Shown here one piece after another: positions 1-10,899 of a DNA stretch of 64,000 nucleotides. The DNA lies in contig JAJQJQ010000071.1 of NCBI GenBank assembly GCA_028622995.1, positions 186,001 to 250,000 of the forward strand. The letters run 5' to 3'. The position numbers and the translations under genes are program-made. Below the pieces are notes generated by a model. That model ran no database searches and was not told where the DNA came from. It saw only the letters and a list, made by a program, of their open reading frames with translations. Origin of the DNA: Panagrolaimus kolymaensis. Taxonomy: Eukaryota > Nematoda > Chromadorea > Rhabditida > Panagrolaimidae. Position 1 is the first letter of the stretch; each line of letters starts with the position of its first letter.

Positions 1-406
1 TTCCAAGACCAAAGTTCCGTAAAACATGTAAAGCAAATCGGCGATGTTCTCTCCAAACATGTCCATCAGTTACAATAATTCCATGACTTCCTCCACGAAG
101 GATTTTATTCATCATTAAATTTTTTGGTCGACCAGCAAAAACATCAGGGTTTTTGACAAAAGCTTCTTGAATAATTTCATATGAATTGAATGTGACAATG
201 GCTTTGGTGCCCATCCAAAAAGTATATAAATCTCCATAAGTTTTGTGGAAACCTGTTAAAGCTTCCGTGATGCCTTTAGATTTAAGTTCAAACAAATTTC
301 CTATTAATGGAAATGGAAGTGGGCCAGGTGGTAAACTTTTACGCTTCCAATAAAAAGAATGAATAAAGATGGCTAAAATAGCAGCGATACAAATATATCC
401 AATCAT
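1..406 (-). CDS. Cytochrome P450 (CYP2-type), N-terminal part, cut by window edge
   Basis: A single open frame runs from the ATG at 406 leftward out of the window, giving 135 residues without an intron. It starts with a hydrophobic membrane anchor (about residues 2-17), then the proline-rich hinge PPGPLPFPLIGNL (about 31-43) that orients microsomal P450s, and the helix-C motif WREHRRF near residue 121, whose Trp and Arg normally contact a haem propionate. This fits the nematode CYP2-like clan. The enzyme would be an ER-bound mono-oxygenase. The haem-binding Cys and the rest of the fold lie outside the window, so intactness and subfamily cannot be judged. Confidence 0.93.
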   Translation of the reverse strand, partial: MIGYICIAAILAIFIHSFYWKRKSLPPGPLPFPLIGNLFELKSKGITEALTGFHKTYGDLYTFWMGTKAIVTFNSYEIIQEAFVKNPDVFAGRPKNLMMNKILRGGSHGIIVTDGHVWREHRRFALHVLRNFGLG

Positions 407-1015
407 ATTTTTTGATTTTCAATAACCAAAATAAAATTCAAAATCAAATATTTTTCTTTCTTTTTTTATCAAAAAAAAGAATCAATCAAAAAATATTTAT
501 TTATTTTGATTTTTTTTTCCAATTTTGTTTATATACCTCCATTTGAGCACACGATTTGTGGCAGTTATGTGTCGAATCACTTGAAAAAAACACAAGAAAA
601 GGTTTTCATCTTATTTTACTTCAGCAACAAAAATTTTGAAGCACACGAAATGTGTTAGTTATGGAACCAAACACAAATTTTTAAAGTAAAAATCATTCAT
701 CATTTTTTTTTTGGTTGAAGACAGAAAAAAATGTGCAATCAGAGGAAAGATTCAAAAACTTTATGTTCATTTATTTTTTTTTTGACACCGAAAACAATAA
801 AATACATAAACCACACGCAATTTTGAAATAACTTTTTTTAAAGAAATAAACTAAAAAATAAATTTCCGTCATAGGAATTCGTGATTGAAAAAAACTATTT
901 AAATTTTGTTTTAAGAATGCATGTAAAGGAAATTTTCGCTGTAACATTCCGTTTTTTTTGTTGGAAGATAAATTCATCACAAAATTGTTATGGTTGTGAA
1001 AGCAGCTGTATTCAG
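407..1015. other. Intergenic, no gene seen
   Basis: AT-rich spacer between the P450 start and the first receptor gene. It should hold the P450 promoter. A short imperfect direct repeat (AGCACACGA followed within 20 bases by AGTTATG) occurs near 546 and near 641. No convincing coding frame on either strand. Confidence 0.6.
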
Positions 1016-2493
1016 TTAAGTCCCATGTGTTGATCCTTCATTCTTCTTCTTTTTGCTTATCCATAAAGATATGAAAGCTGTTCGCATTTGTTCACAAATA
1101 ATTAGAATTAAAAATGGTCGAGAAAGATTTACGATATCATAAGACCATGGATAAAGTAAATATATTTGATCAAATATTGGATCATAATGCCAATTACGAA
1201 TAACAAAATAATATGCAAGAAACTAAAAAATATCATATAATTTAAATAATATACAATTATTTAAAGTAAGAAAAAAATGAAGAGATAGGAGGTCTGAAGT
1301 TTGATGCATGCTTTTATAAAATAGGGTTTTTTTTTTATTACGGGTTCGTTGGGTTAAGAAAGTAGTCGTTAAAAAAAAGCTTTTATTAAATAATGAAAAA
1401 AAAAAATGGAAATTTTTTTTGCAAGTGTGAAGAAAATAAAAGTTGTTGTTACGTAAAAAATTGTCATCTTTAATTTAAAGCTATTTTTATTCTTCCAGAC
1501 ATGTATGTATTTCATTATGTTTCCTTTTTTTGTCGAGAAAAGGGAGAAAAAAAACATTAAAAAAAGAAGTTTCTATTTATTTACCTGATGAAAAGCTGAA
1601 ACCAAATCCAAGATAAAATCCAAAATTCCAATAATTAATAAATTCTTTTCAGCTTTATGATTTGCTGCGGATAATGAACCACCATTTTGTAGTTTTTTAC
1701 TTCTCAAATATAAATAAATTAAAGTCATAACATTAAATATAAATGAAAGGATCGAAGCAATGCAAGTATGAATTGCATTTATCTCAGCATTCGAGATCTG
1801 AAACAAACAAATAAAAAACAGTTTTTCAACAATGTTTATAATTTTTTAAAAATAAAATATTATTTCTTACATGAAATCAATTCACAGTCACGTCAATAAC
1901 ATAAATGCTATTAGAATCAGAAAGATAAAAAGGTAAAATCTTGCAAACACCAGTAAGAATTTGAAAAGTAGAAAAAATTGGAGAAATTATACAAAATCCA
2001 ATTGTGGGCCATAAACATGTATCCCAAATCTGAAACCAGAAGAAAAAAGTTTTTGAGTGCTAAAAAACTAAATTAATAATAAATATTTACTCTTTGTTGT
2101 TTCATTGGAAAGCATAAAGCTGTAAATCGATTGATTGCGGTGGATAAAATTAAAAGTTCTCGAACTTTAGAATTATAAAATTTTAAAAAATGTAATAAAG
2201 TAAAAAAAGAATTTGATCCTATTTTTGGGTATATCCATCCTGTTAATGGATATAAAATCAATTTAAGATCAAGCCAAATTGTTAAATGATTTGTTAAATC
2301 CTAAAACAATGAATGCTTCGAATTAAAATAATATGTAAATAAGGCTTACAAGAATGCCCATAACAGCAGATAATTTAAAAAAAGCTGATTGAAAACCAGG
2401 TTTAAATAAAATATGATATAAAACAAAAATATACAATGAAACACATGGAATTCCATATCCAATAAAAGCTAGCATCTCCCATGTTTGTAACAT
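1016..2493 (-). CDS. srg-like serpentine chemoreceptor, copy 1, with in-frame TGA
   Basis: Five exons, all joined in phase 0: 2350-2493, 2091-2300, 1871-2029, 1585-1797 and 1016-1222. About 310 codons with seven hydrophobic stretches, as in nematode seven-helix chemoreceptors of the srg superfamily. The start YGIPCVSLYIFVL and the helix-3 motif INRFTALCFPMKQQ are typical. Every intron position matches the tandem copy at 4617-5998. Exon 3 is odd: its frame reads TGA at 1877-1879, two codons before the GTAAG donor, where the copy is open. The gene is therefore a recent pseudogene, uses an earlier weak donor, or carries a sequence error. Ligand unknown; expected in the plasma membrane of sensory neurons from family knowledge. 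Confidence 0.8.
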
Positions 2494-3240
2494 TTTTTGT
2501 TTATGAAAAAAAAATGGTAAATAAAAGCAAAAAAATAAATAAATGTCTTTAGTTTGTATTTTTTTGAAAAGCTTAATTATTATATATATTTTAAAATAAA
2601 TTGCATATTTGCTTGCTGCCGAAAAATGTTAGAAATTTTAATCAAAATGGAATAAATTTAGATTGAAAAAAATTTTGGAAACATATGATTTAACTTTTTT
2701 TGATCCTTTGTTTTATAAATATTGTAATTATTTGTTGTGTTAAAAATCGAAAAGGCTACAAACTTTTGATTTAAAACAAATTAGAAAATTGGAAGAAATG
2801 ATTACAGGTTTTTAAATTTAAAGTTGGGTAGATTTGCAGGAAATTAGAAAATTAAAAAATTTTTGGAAACAAAAAAGTAAAAATAATTAAGATCTTTGCA
2901 ACCGATAAAAATAATGATTATCATTCCGCGAACTTTCCGAAAATGCCAATAGATTTTTTATTTCAGACAAAGGAAATCAAAAAACGATGTGCGTTAATAT
3001 GCCTCCAGAGTATTTTTTGTTATTTGGTTTTGGCGCCATGAAAAACAAATATGCAAGGAAAATGAGAAAAGTTGACGACCAAAAAAACTAATTTTCATTA
3101 TTAGTTCCAACTATTTTTTTGTGAGACACATGGAGTTCTTTTTTTTCTTGTTTTGAATATTTAAAAAACTTTTTATATTTTTATATAAAATTTTCTTTTA
3201 TTAAACTTTATTTGGTTTAACCATAAAAGCTAACGTTACT
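2494..3240. other. Intergenic with repeat copy
   Basis: Spacer upstream of the first receptor gene. The right part (about 2808-2915) is one copy of a diverged repeat found again near 3666 and 3745. No coding frame supported. Confidence 0.5.
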
Positions 3241-3850
3241 TTCATTACTCAAAATTACAATTAATCCATGGGAACATCAGACTTATCGTTAAAAATTACG
3301 GTGGCTATGATCCATGATTAGAACATCCTGACCAATGTTGTAGTTATTGTGGTCAAAATGTAAACATGTTCAAGTACAATTGGACACATAGTTTGTCTTG
3401 CGACAAACAACCCGAATCAATTGTATTATCAACTTCTGAAGAAGCAATGTTGTTGTTACATTGAAAAAACTTAAACCGATTCACGATGGTTTGATCGAAG
3501 AAAAAGGCCAAATAAATGCCCAGATTCTCGAGATGGAAAACAAAAAGAACGGATATGCTGATTCATCTCAATTAGAAATTGATGAAAAGGAGCAACATAT
3601 CAAAAAATTGCAAATTTACCATCAGTTGATCTCAAAAATATGAAATGCTATATTTATCAAAACGTATTAAAATAAAAAAGTAAAAATTATTACAATCTTT
3701 TGCAACCGATAAAAAAATGTGATGAAGCCAATCGTGGAGATAGCTTTTCTAATTTTAAAGGTGTTTTGATTTGCAGAAAATTTAGAAATCTATATTTTTT
3801 TCAAAACAAAAAAGTAAACAAAATTTAAATCTTTCGCAGACAGTAAAAAA
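2808..3850 (+). repeat. Diverged direct repeat, three copies
   Basis: A block containing GATTTGCAG, then AAAACAAAAAAGTAAA, then ATCTTTGCA and CGATAAAAA recurs at about 2808-2915 and 3745-3850, with a shorter copy at about 3666-3730. The last two are followed by ATGTGATGAAGCC-like sequence. The copies flank and interrupt the coding relics here, as expected of a local duplication or an old mobile element. No terminal inverted repeats were recognised. Confidence 0.5.
3300..3645 (+). pseudogene. Zinc-finger-like and coiled coding relic
   Basis: In one frame, from about 3324 to 3462, a Cys/His stretch (CCSYCGQN, then HSLSC eleven residues on) resembles a small zinc finger and ends at a TGA. In another frame a 60-residue charged helical segment runs 3461-3643. 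Neither has a proper start, and a TAG precedes the first. I read this as the remains of a decayed gene, not as two small proteins. Family not recognised. Confidence 0.35.
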
Positions 3851-3869
3851 AATGTGAAGAAGCCGATAT

Positions 3870-4560
3870 GATTCTCCATGATTTTGCAACAATGAAAATG
3901 AAATTCGACATTGCACTTGCAGTTATTAATCTAAATGCCTTACACGTTTATAGTGTCATGATGGAGATTGCATGGTAAACAATTATTTTATTGGAAATAT
4001 TAACTATTTTTAAATAAATTTGATAAAAAAATTTAGGGTCTCACAGGATGTTATCCTAAAGATGAAGATAAATTTTTAAGCAATAAAAATAAACACCTTA
4101 ACAAAGTAATTTCTTATAAATTTGACAAAAAAAAATAGTGTGTAAAAAAATGTTTTATTTACAGCTTGTAGAATTACTCAATGTTATTACGATTCTGAAT
4201 TTCCATTTGGACATTATTGTGAAAACGGGGAATGTCTCGTAAGTTTTCTTATTATTAATAATTTTTTCTTGAGGCTTTATTTTTTAATCCATTAAAAATT
4301 TTCGAGATTTTTATTTCTTTCAAAAAAGACGCGTTTAGTTCTTAAATAAATATGACATTTTTTCAACATTTTTTTAGTACCACACAGCCAAATGATTTGA
4401 CGTTTTTGCTCCTAATTGTAAATGGGGATACGTTTGTGATATATGGTTCAAGGCCTCTGTTATGTACGTTTTAAAAAATATAAATATTTTAATTGACACA
4501 AATTTAATTCTTTTTTTAGCGTAAATAAAAATAATCGCTGGGAAACAGAATAAATAAATT
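3870..4560 (+). pseudogene. Relic of a small cysteine-rich protein gene
   Basis: Pieces of coding-like sequence lie between plausible nematode splice sites. A hydrophobic start MKMKFDIALAVINLNAL sits at 3897. A segment at about 4167-4240 has regularly spaced cysteines (CRITQC, then HYCENGEC) and ends at a GTAAG. A third piece near 4378-4465 is broken by TGA. The pieces cannot be joined in one frame, so the gene seems dead. The cysteine spacing suggests a small secreted protein, but the family is unknown. Confidence 0.35.
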
Positions 4561-4616
4561 CTTTGTTATTTTTAAGTAACTGTTGTGGATTTTTGATTTA
4601 ATAAATTTTTTCCATT

Positions 4617-5998
4617 TTAAAGTAATCGAATTTCAAACATGGGAAATACGGTTGTAATGGTTGAAATTTGAGCTGTTTCAACCTTAGATTTGCATGGAAA
4701 TTTAAAAGTTTTGCGAATTTGTTGACACATTCCTATGAGAATAAATGGTCGAGAGAGATTTACCAAATCTATCATCCATGGAGTTGATAAATATAAAGCA
4801 TCAAATACAGGATTATAATATGAATTTTGAATGGAAAATGAATAAGCCAGAAGCTAAAAATTTTGGATTTTTATTAAAATTAATTTCTTATGATTTGCTA
4901 AAAATTTAGCACTGTGCAGTGTTAATTTTTTTTCTTGATGCAATTTGGATTTTCATTTTTTTAGAATTTTAATTTTATGACTTACTTGATGAAAAGCTGC
5001 AAGTAAAGCAACAAAAAAGTCGAAAATTGCAACCATAAATAAATTAATTTCAGCATTGTTTACGGCAACATTTGAAATTCTTACATTATTATTATTTCGT
5101 TTGGCTTTTTTAGTTTGATTGTATAAATTTAACAAACTTAAACAATTAAACATCAGCGACAAAAGTGAAGTAACAATGGTATGAGTTGCATTTATTAGGC
5201 CGGTGCTTCTCTAAAAAAAGAATAAGCATTTTAGATTTTTGACTTTATAAATAATCTTACTCTTAAAAATGTTATACTTGGTTGAACAATAATTACATAA
5301 CTTCCATTGTAATCAAAAGAAAAAGGCCAAATTTCGCAGCTGGCAAATAAATTTTGAAATGTCACGCAAAAAGGAAGAATAAAACATAAACCAATAATTG
5401 GCCATAAAATTAGGCTCCAAATCTGTAAAGGAAAATAAAATAAATTTAGTGTAAAAAATGTTTTATGTTTTGGGTCTAACGAGAAACAACAATAAGGCAC
5501 AGAAGATTGTGATTTTTTAACAATGCTTTTTGCTTACAAAAAAACAAAGATTTTCTCGGTTAATAACTCACTTTTTGCTGCTTAAATGGAAAACACAAAG
5601 CTGTAAATCGATTGAAGCTTGTTGAAAGGAGTAACTCTTCTCTCACTTTTGAACTATAATAAGCTAAAAATTGAATGAAACATAAAACAAATGGAGCATC
5701 AAATGTAAAATATATTGCTGAAGTTAAAGGTGAAAGAATAAGTTTTAAATTAATCCAACCCATTATATAATTTGTTAAATCCTAAAATTTGCATGTTTAC
5801 TCAAGTTTTACCAGCCAAATTTTCGTATCCTAAAAAGTGGAAGAAATATCTCACCACAAAACCCAAAACAATTGCAAGAGTAAAAAATGGAGATTTTAAG
5901 GAAGGATTATAAAATAATTGAATTAAAACAAAAATATATAATGAAACACATGGAATTCCATAAATTACAAATACTATCATTTCCCATGTATGAAGCAT
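4617..5998 (-). CDS. srg-like serpentine chemoreceptor, copy 2 (intact)
   Basis: Five exons: 5855-5998, 5572-5781, 5261-5422, 4986-5210 and 4617-4853. All are phase 0 and give about 325 residues. It is the tandem partner of the gene at 1016-2493, with the same intron positions, the same start (MLHTWEM against MLQTWEM), the GIPCVSLYIFVL first helix and the NRFTALCFP motif at the end of helix 3. Exon 3 ends in open frame, unlike the partner's. Seven hydrophobic segments are visible and the C-terminal tail is longer. Predicted role: G-protein-coupled chemoreceptor on sensory cilia. Confidence is high for the receptor superfamily, lower for the srg label as against its sister families. Confidence 0.88.
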
Positions 5999-6524
5999 TT
6001 TTCCTTTTCAGTCAAAATAAATTTTAGCTGAATGTTTGAAGAAAGAAAGATTACGAATAAAATTTGAAGCTTTATTATAAAAAAAATTAAAATTCAGACA
6101 TATGTTTCAAGGAATATCAGAAAAATAAATTTTTACGCAAGTTCTTTTTTCAGGCCACTTTTTTTAAATTTAAAATCCAAATGTTCAGCATAAATAATGA
6201 ATTATTTAAAAAAAGGCAGCTGTCTTTTAAGAATGTAAATAATTAAAAATTTACAAGAAAAATTTTAACTTTCAGCTACTTCCTTAGAATTTCTATTATT
6301 GGAATTGGGTCCTAAAATAATATAAAAAAATACATTTAAAAAATTTTTGTGTTTATTTTCTGAGAAAAGCGTAAATAAAAAGATTTGCATAATTTATTAT
6401 TTTTATTTATTATTTTATTTTAGCATTTAGTAATTACCCAACCATAAAATCATAAAATAGAGCATTTTTTTACTATTTTTTTTTTGATTTACAAACATTT
6501 TAAAATTAATTGCAAAAAATGCAA
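5999..6524. other. Intergenic, no gene seen
   Basis: Upstream of receptor copy 2 and downstream of the coiled-coil gene. AT-rich with poly-A and poly-T runs. No open frame with coding character. Confidence 0.6.
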
Positions 6525-6710
6525 TTAAAAAAGAGAATCAATATTTTATTTAATAAATTCTTTAATCTTGTCTTCATAAAAACATTTATTCAACGTTTAT
6601 GGGAAACTATTTTTCAAAGTTTTTTTTGTTCTTTTTTACAGGAATCCAAAAGTTCAGGTTTAGTTGAAACGTCTCATCAAGAAAATATATCACAAAGTTA
6701 AGTTTTGCAA
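6525..6710 (-). pseudogene. Decayed copy of the last hexosaminidase exon
   Basis: Read on the minus strand, this stretch aligns with the final exon of the GH20 gene at 33526-33702. Shared segments are PELL(D/E)S, then FYED and EFIK, then NIDSLF followed by the stop at 6525-6527. The copy carries frameshifts and a CAA-to-TAA change inside the conserved block, so it cannot encode protein. Only this exon is present; nothing upstream matches the large catalytic exon. It lies about 27 kb away, in inverted orientation relative to the parent. Confidence 0.8.
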
Positions 6711-6844
6711 AAAAATAATATTTTATTTAAAGTTTTATTTTATATGAAAAAATATATTTACAAAAGACAAAGGATAAACAAAAATAGATGGAATCAATCA
6801 GAAAAAACCAAAACACTTTACAAAAAAAATTTAATTATACATTA

Positions 6845-9252
6845 TTATATATTTCTAAGGGTTGCAGCAAGAGTTGTTGGATTTAGTTCATACATCGCTG
6901 CAGTAATATTGGGAACACCGAATCCATGATTATTTTGCAACATTTGATTTGAAGATCGATTTTGTCCCATATTTATTAATTGTGCAGTCGACTAAAATTA
7001 ACGATTTTAAAAAAGCTATAAAAATAATGCGGGTTTTATACTACCTTCATGGGTTGTCTAACCGATGCTGTTTGTGTTCGAGGTTGATTTTCACTGGAAC
7101 GTATCTCATTCATTTTCTGTGGATGAACAAACGGAACAGCAGTATCCTGATGCATTAATTCATGAACTTTTCGAAGCTGCTGTTGTGGCTGCTGCTGCGA
7201 CATTTGTCCATTTTCTATCTGAGCTTGCTGATCCTGATCCATTGGATGACTTTGATGAATGTGTTGTGGTTGCAACAAGGAAGGGGATACAGCTGGCATG
7301 GAAGATGATGAACTAAGATGTGGGTTTGAAGAAGGTTGATTATAAGAGCTTTTTAGTGGAATCAAAGAACCAGCATTTGATTGTTGTGATGACAAAACTG
7401 ATTTTCTTGGCTAAAATAATATGTTATATATCTTTTAATTAATATTTTTAATTAAGATTTACCCGAATTTTAAGTGCACCAGAAAATAATTTATTCAAAA
7501 CTTTTTGTTTTCGATTCACTTTATCGCTCGCTACTTGAACTGCTTCTTCTTCCTCTCTAATTTGCTGGATTCTTTTTTTCAATTCATTTTCTGCTGCAGT
7601 TGCTTTATTTTGGGCTTCAATAACTTCAAATTTAGCTTGGACAGAAGCAACTTGTTTTTCGTTCATTTTTTTAGTTAAATCTTTATTTTCTATTACCATT
7701 TTATTCATTTGTTCTTCTTTCTTTTCCAAGAGCTTTTTCAAATTCTCCACTTCACCTTCCAATTGTTGAGATTTTTTATTCGCTTCATTTTTATCTGCCA
7801 AATATTTTACAACCTTTTTAGATTCATCTTCTAATTTTTTCTCAGCTTCCATGCGCTTTCGAAATTCACAATTTCTATCTTCCTTAGTAACTATCAGCTT
7901 TTCATTCAACTTTTTGATATCAATTTTATGCTGTTTTTCATTAACAATCAAACTATTATTTTCTTTTTGAAGGTTTTGATTGTCTTTTAATAGTCGGTCA
8001 TTATTTTCTTTTAACTTTTGTATTTCTTGTTGCTGGCTATTTAAAATATTATTATATCTCTCTGCTTCATCTTGAAGTTGCACTTTCTGAAAAATGAATA
8101 AAAAATTGTATTTGCATATTTTTTTTTATAAAACTTTACTTACGAGTTTTTTATTTTCTTCTAAAATTTCAAATATTCTTTTATGAGAATTTCCCAATGC
8201 ATTGATTGCAGTTTGATGTGAATTGTGTTCGTTTTGTAATGCCGCGTTTAGTTCATCACATTTTTTAACTATATCTCGATGTAATTTAGCAACAAAATCG
8301 TTTTCATAACAAACATTTTTTATACCCTAAAACAAAAACAAATTATTATTAGTTTTATAAATAAGAAGAAAAAATAATTAAAACTCTTACCTTTCGAATA
8401 TTATCCATTACTGTTTGATTTACTTCCTCAAGTTTTAGCTTTTTGATATCCTCATAAAATTTTACATATAAGCCAATTTCATAATGATGCCGGGTTACAT
8501 CAGCAATAGAAGAATTTATTGGTGGTGGAAAATAATTATATTGAGATAATGCATTCTGAGCAGCATTATTAATTGAAGTTGGCACAAATGGTGATAAATT
8601 TAATAATGGTGGTGTTGGTTGAGGTGGCAAAAATAAACCTGGCTGAAGTAAGTTTTCGCCAACAACTGGAGTCGAAGGGTTAGAAGCTACAGTATCACCA
8701 GACGATGGAGTTGTATAGATATTTTCTGGAGATTTAAGAATGGCTATATTAGCAAGATTAAAAGATTTAAAATTAATTGGAGGTTTAAATGATTTTAGAG
8801 TGCCAAAATAATTGTTATCTTCCGCTGAGTATGCAAATTTCGATGCATTCGATTTTGAGGAGGACTCTTCCGCCGGAGTTGGTGGTGTTGGAATGACAAT
8901 CGATGGAGATGTTTCGATTTCAGCCATATCGTCAGAAATATTGATAAGATTTGATTCTTGTAAAATTCTTGGAAGTGTTGGATTTAAATTTGTTGGATAA
9001 GGGTTTAAAAGCGGATTTCGAATGACTAAAAAAATAAAATTATGCTGGAAAAAAAGGTTTAAATAATAAATACCATATGGAGAATCTTGTTCCAATCTGG
9101 GATCAGCAATTTTTCGCTTTTTCACCGGAGGCATACCATTTACGTCCTATAAAAGGTTAAATTATTATAATAAAAGCACGAGAAAAAAAAAGACATACTT
9201 TATTATTTAGAATTGAAAAGTTTTCAATATTGGATTTATTACGATGATTCAT
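6845..9252 (-). CDS. Coiled-coil protein with NLS-like start and Gln-rich tail, copy 1
   Basis: Seven exons (9199-9252, 9074-9146, 8391-9025, 8144-8326, 7463-8086, 7045-7410, 6845-6991) give about 693 residues. In order: a basic stretch PPVKKRKIADP like a nuclear localisation signal; a Ser/Pro/Asn-rich disordered region; the conserved motif KFYEDIKKLKLEE; a long coiled coil (about residues 260-520); a Gln/Pro-rich segment; and the conserved end GVPNITAAMYELNPTTL. Family not recognised. The same exon structure recurs in the neighbour at 10900-14536, so the pair is a tandem duplication. A structural or scaffold role in the nucleus is a guess from composition only. Confidence 0.8.
7696..7838 (-). 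repeat. Near-identical coiled-coil tract shared with 12928-13070
   Basis: About 143 bases inside the coiled-coil exon differ from the paralog at only about three positions by eye, while flanking parts of the same exon are clearly diverged. The encoded segment includes KVVKYLADKNEANKK and KKLLEKKEEQMNKM. Likely a gene-conversion tract or a strongly constrained piece. Confidence 0.7.
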
Positions 9253-10345
9253 GATTAATAAAAAAAAATTGTTGGATAAATAAAAAAGCAGCCAACAAAT
9301 ACATCAAAAGAATATTAATAATTTATCAATGTGAAAATAAAAAATATGCGTTTGCTTCTTTTTACCTAAAAATAAATCATAAATACTTGAAATTAATTAT
9401 TATGGTTCAAAGGCATTTGCTTATTCACGTTGGATAACTTTTTGATTATTCGTTTATTTATTTAGGAAGAAATTTATAAGAATAGTCCTGAAGTATCATT
9501 TCATCACCCTTTCATTTTTAATCAAAGAACAAGAGCCGCCTTCCAAAAGCAAAACCATAATATTCAAAGCAACGACAAACAAAAAAAGATATCGTTTTTT
9601 AAAAAAAAATATAAAAACCTTTAGAAATTTTTGCACTTTTTTTTATTTATGTATGTATTCAAAATATAATTAAATAAAAATTTTATAGAGAAGATTGAAA
9701 GGAAAAATTCAAAAGTTTTGATTTGTGATAAAAAAAAACTAATTATTTTTATTTATTAATTTTGTTTTTTAAAAAACTTATAAAAAAGAATGAAAATTTT
9801 AGTTTCGCCAATATTGCTCAAGTATGAATCATACCGGTGATGGTAATTTCAGTTCAAATTTCTGACAAAATCATTGTTTTCGGTTGATAAAATTTTATTT
9901 ATATATTTTTTGTTTACAATAAAAAATATCCAAAAATAAACTTTTTATTGAGAAACAGGCGTGAATTAAATTAAAACAGGAAATTATTTAAAAGAAAATT
10001 TATTTGAAAGTTATTATAAAATCAATAAATAATTAAACAGTCAAAAAAGTGAGTAATATTATACAAACATCCTATTTGTTTTCTATCTAAAAACTCTTTA
10101 AAAATAAAGCAGATAACCAAAAAAAATAAAAATCAGCATAAATATGGAATATATATATTGTTTAATAAATTATTCAAGCATGGAATCTTTTCAGATAAAA
10201 TTTCGCAAAACTGATGGGGTTGCCAAAATATCAACCATCACCTTAAAATGATTTCAATAAGTTTTTCGCTAAGAAATTATAAATTTTAGTTAAAAATAGA
10301 CAAATGAGTATTTAAACTTTATAAATATTTATGGATTCACATCTG
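9253..10345. other. Intergenic; conserved upstream element near 9377-9440
   Basis: Upstream region of coiled-coil copy 1. Bases 9377-9440 (CATAAATACTTGAAA, then ATGGTTCAAAGGCATTT, then TTGGATAAC) match 14707-14770, at a comparable distance upstream of copy 2. This points to a shared promoter or enhancer piece. The rest is AT-rich with no coding frame. Confidence 0.55.
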
Positions 10346-10627
10346 TTCCAGTCGGAATCGTTTATTAATAAAGGGCAGATAAAAAAACAAATTAAAGAAA
10401 AATTAAATTTTAAAAGCTTGTCCTATTTTTAGAACTGACTTGCAATAACAATTAATGCGTCGAAATCAACTTCCATTGACAATTTTGGAATTGCTGGAAT
10501 GTGTTATTGATTGGAAGCAGATAAAAAATAAAAATAAAAAGTTAAATTTTAAAAGCGTTTCCTTTTTTTAGAACAGACTTGCAATAACCATTAGTAGCCA
10601 TAAAGCATAGTTTTTTTAATCTTCCTT
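10346..10627. repeat. Diverged two-copy tandem repeat, unit about 141 bases
   Basis: Copy 1 (about 10346-10486) and copy 2 (about 10487-10627) share GCAGATAAAAA, then AAATTTTAAAAGC, then TTTTTAGAAC and GACTTGCAATAAC, in the same order and spacing. It lies between the two coiled-coil paralogs, downstream of copy 2. No coding potential seen. Confidence 0.65.
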
Positions 10628-10899
10628 TTATTTTTTTCCAATGAAGAGCCATCCAATTAACAACAACAGTCAAAAGATCAAAGAAAAAGCGGGTTACAAT
10701 CTTTCTTTTTTTAATGTCTATTGGAAGAAGAAAAAAGAAAAGAAGTGAAAAAGTTTTGTATTTTTTTGTTCAATTTTTTATTAAATATATTCTTTAAAAA
10801 TCTGTACATATGAGGCAAAAGGAGGAGAGATAAATAATAATAAAATAATCTACATAAAAAAGAGAGAAAAATAAGATTTTTACGAAACTTCAAAAAAAA

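Noticed and set aside
2750..2760. tRNA-like B-box hints (also TTCGAA-type sites near 50751 and 54817)
   Set aside because: No matching A box or cloverleaf around any of them.
3461..3643. 60-residue plus-strand frame as a small gene
   Set aside because: No splice or promoter context, preceded by a broken frame; treated as part of a relic.
6510..6701. Plus-strand frame of 63 residues as a gene
   Set aside because: It is the antisense of the decayed hexosaminidase exon; the frame exists only because the parent exon's antisense is also open (33487-33705).
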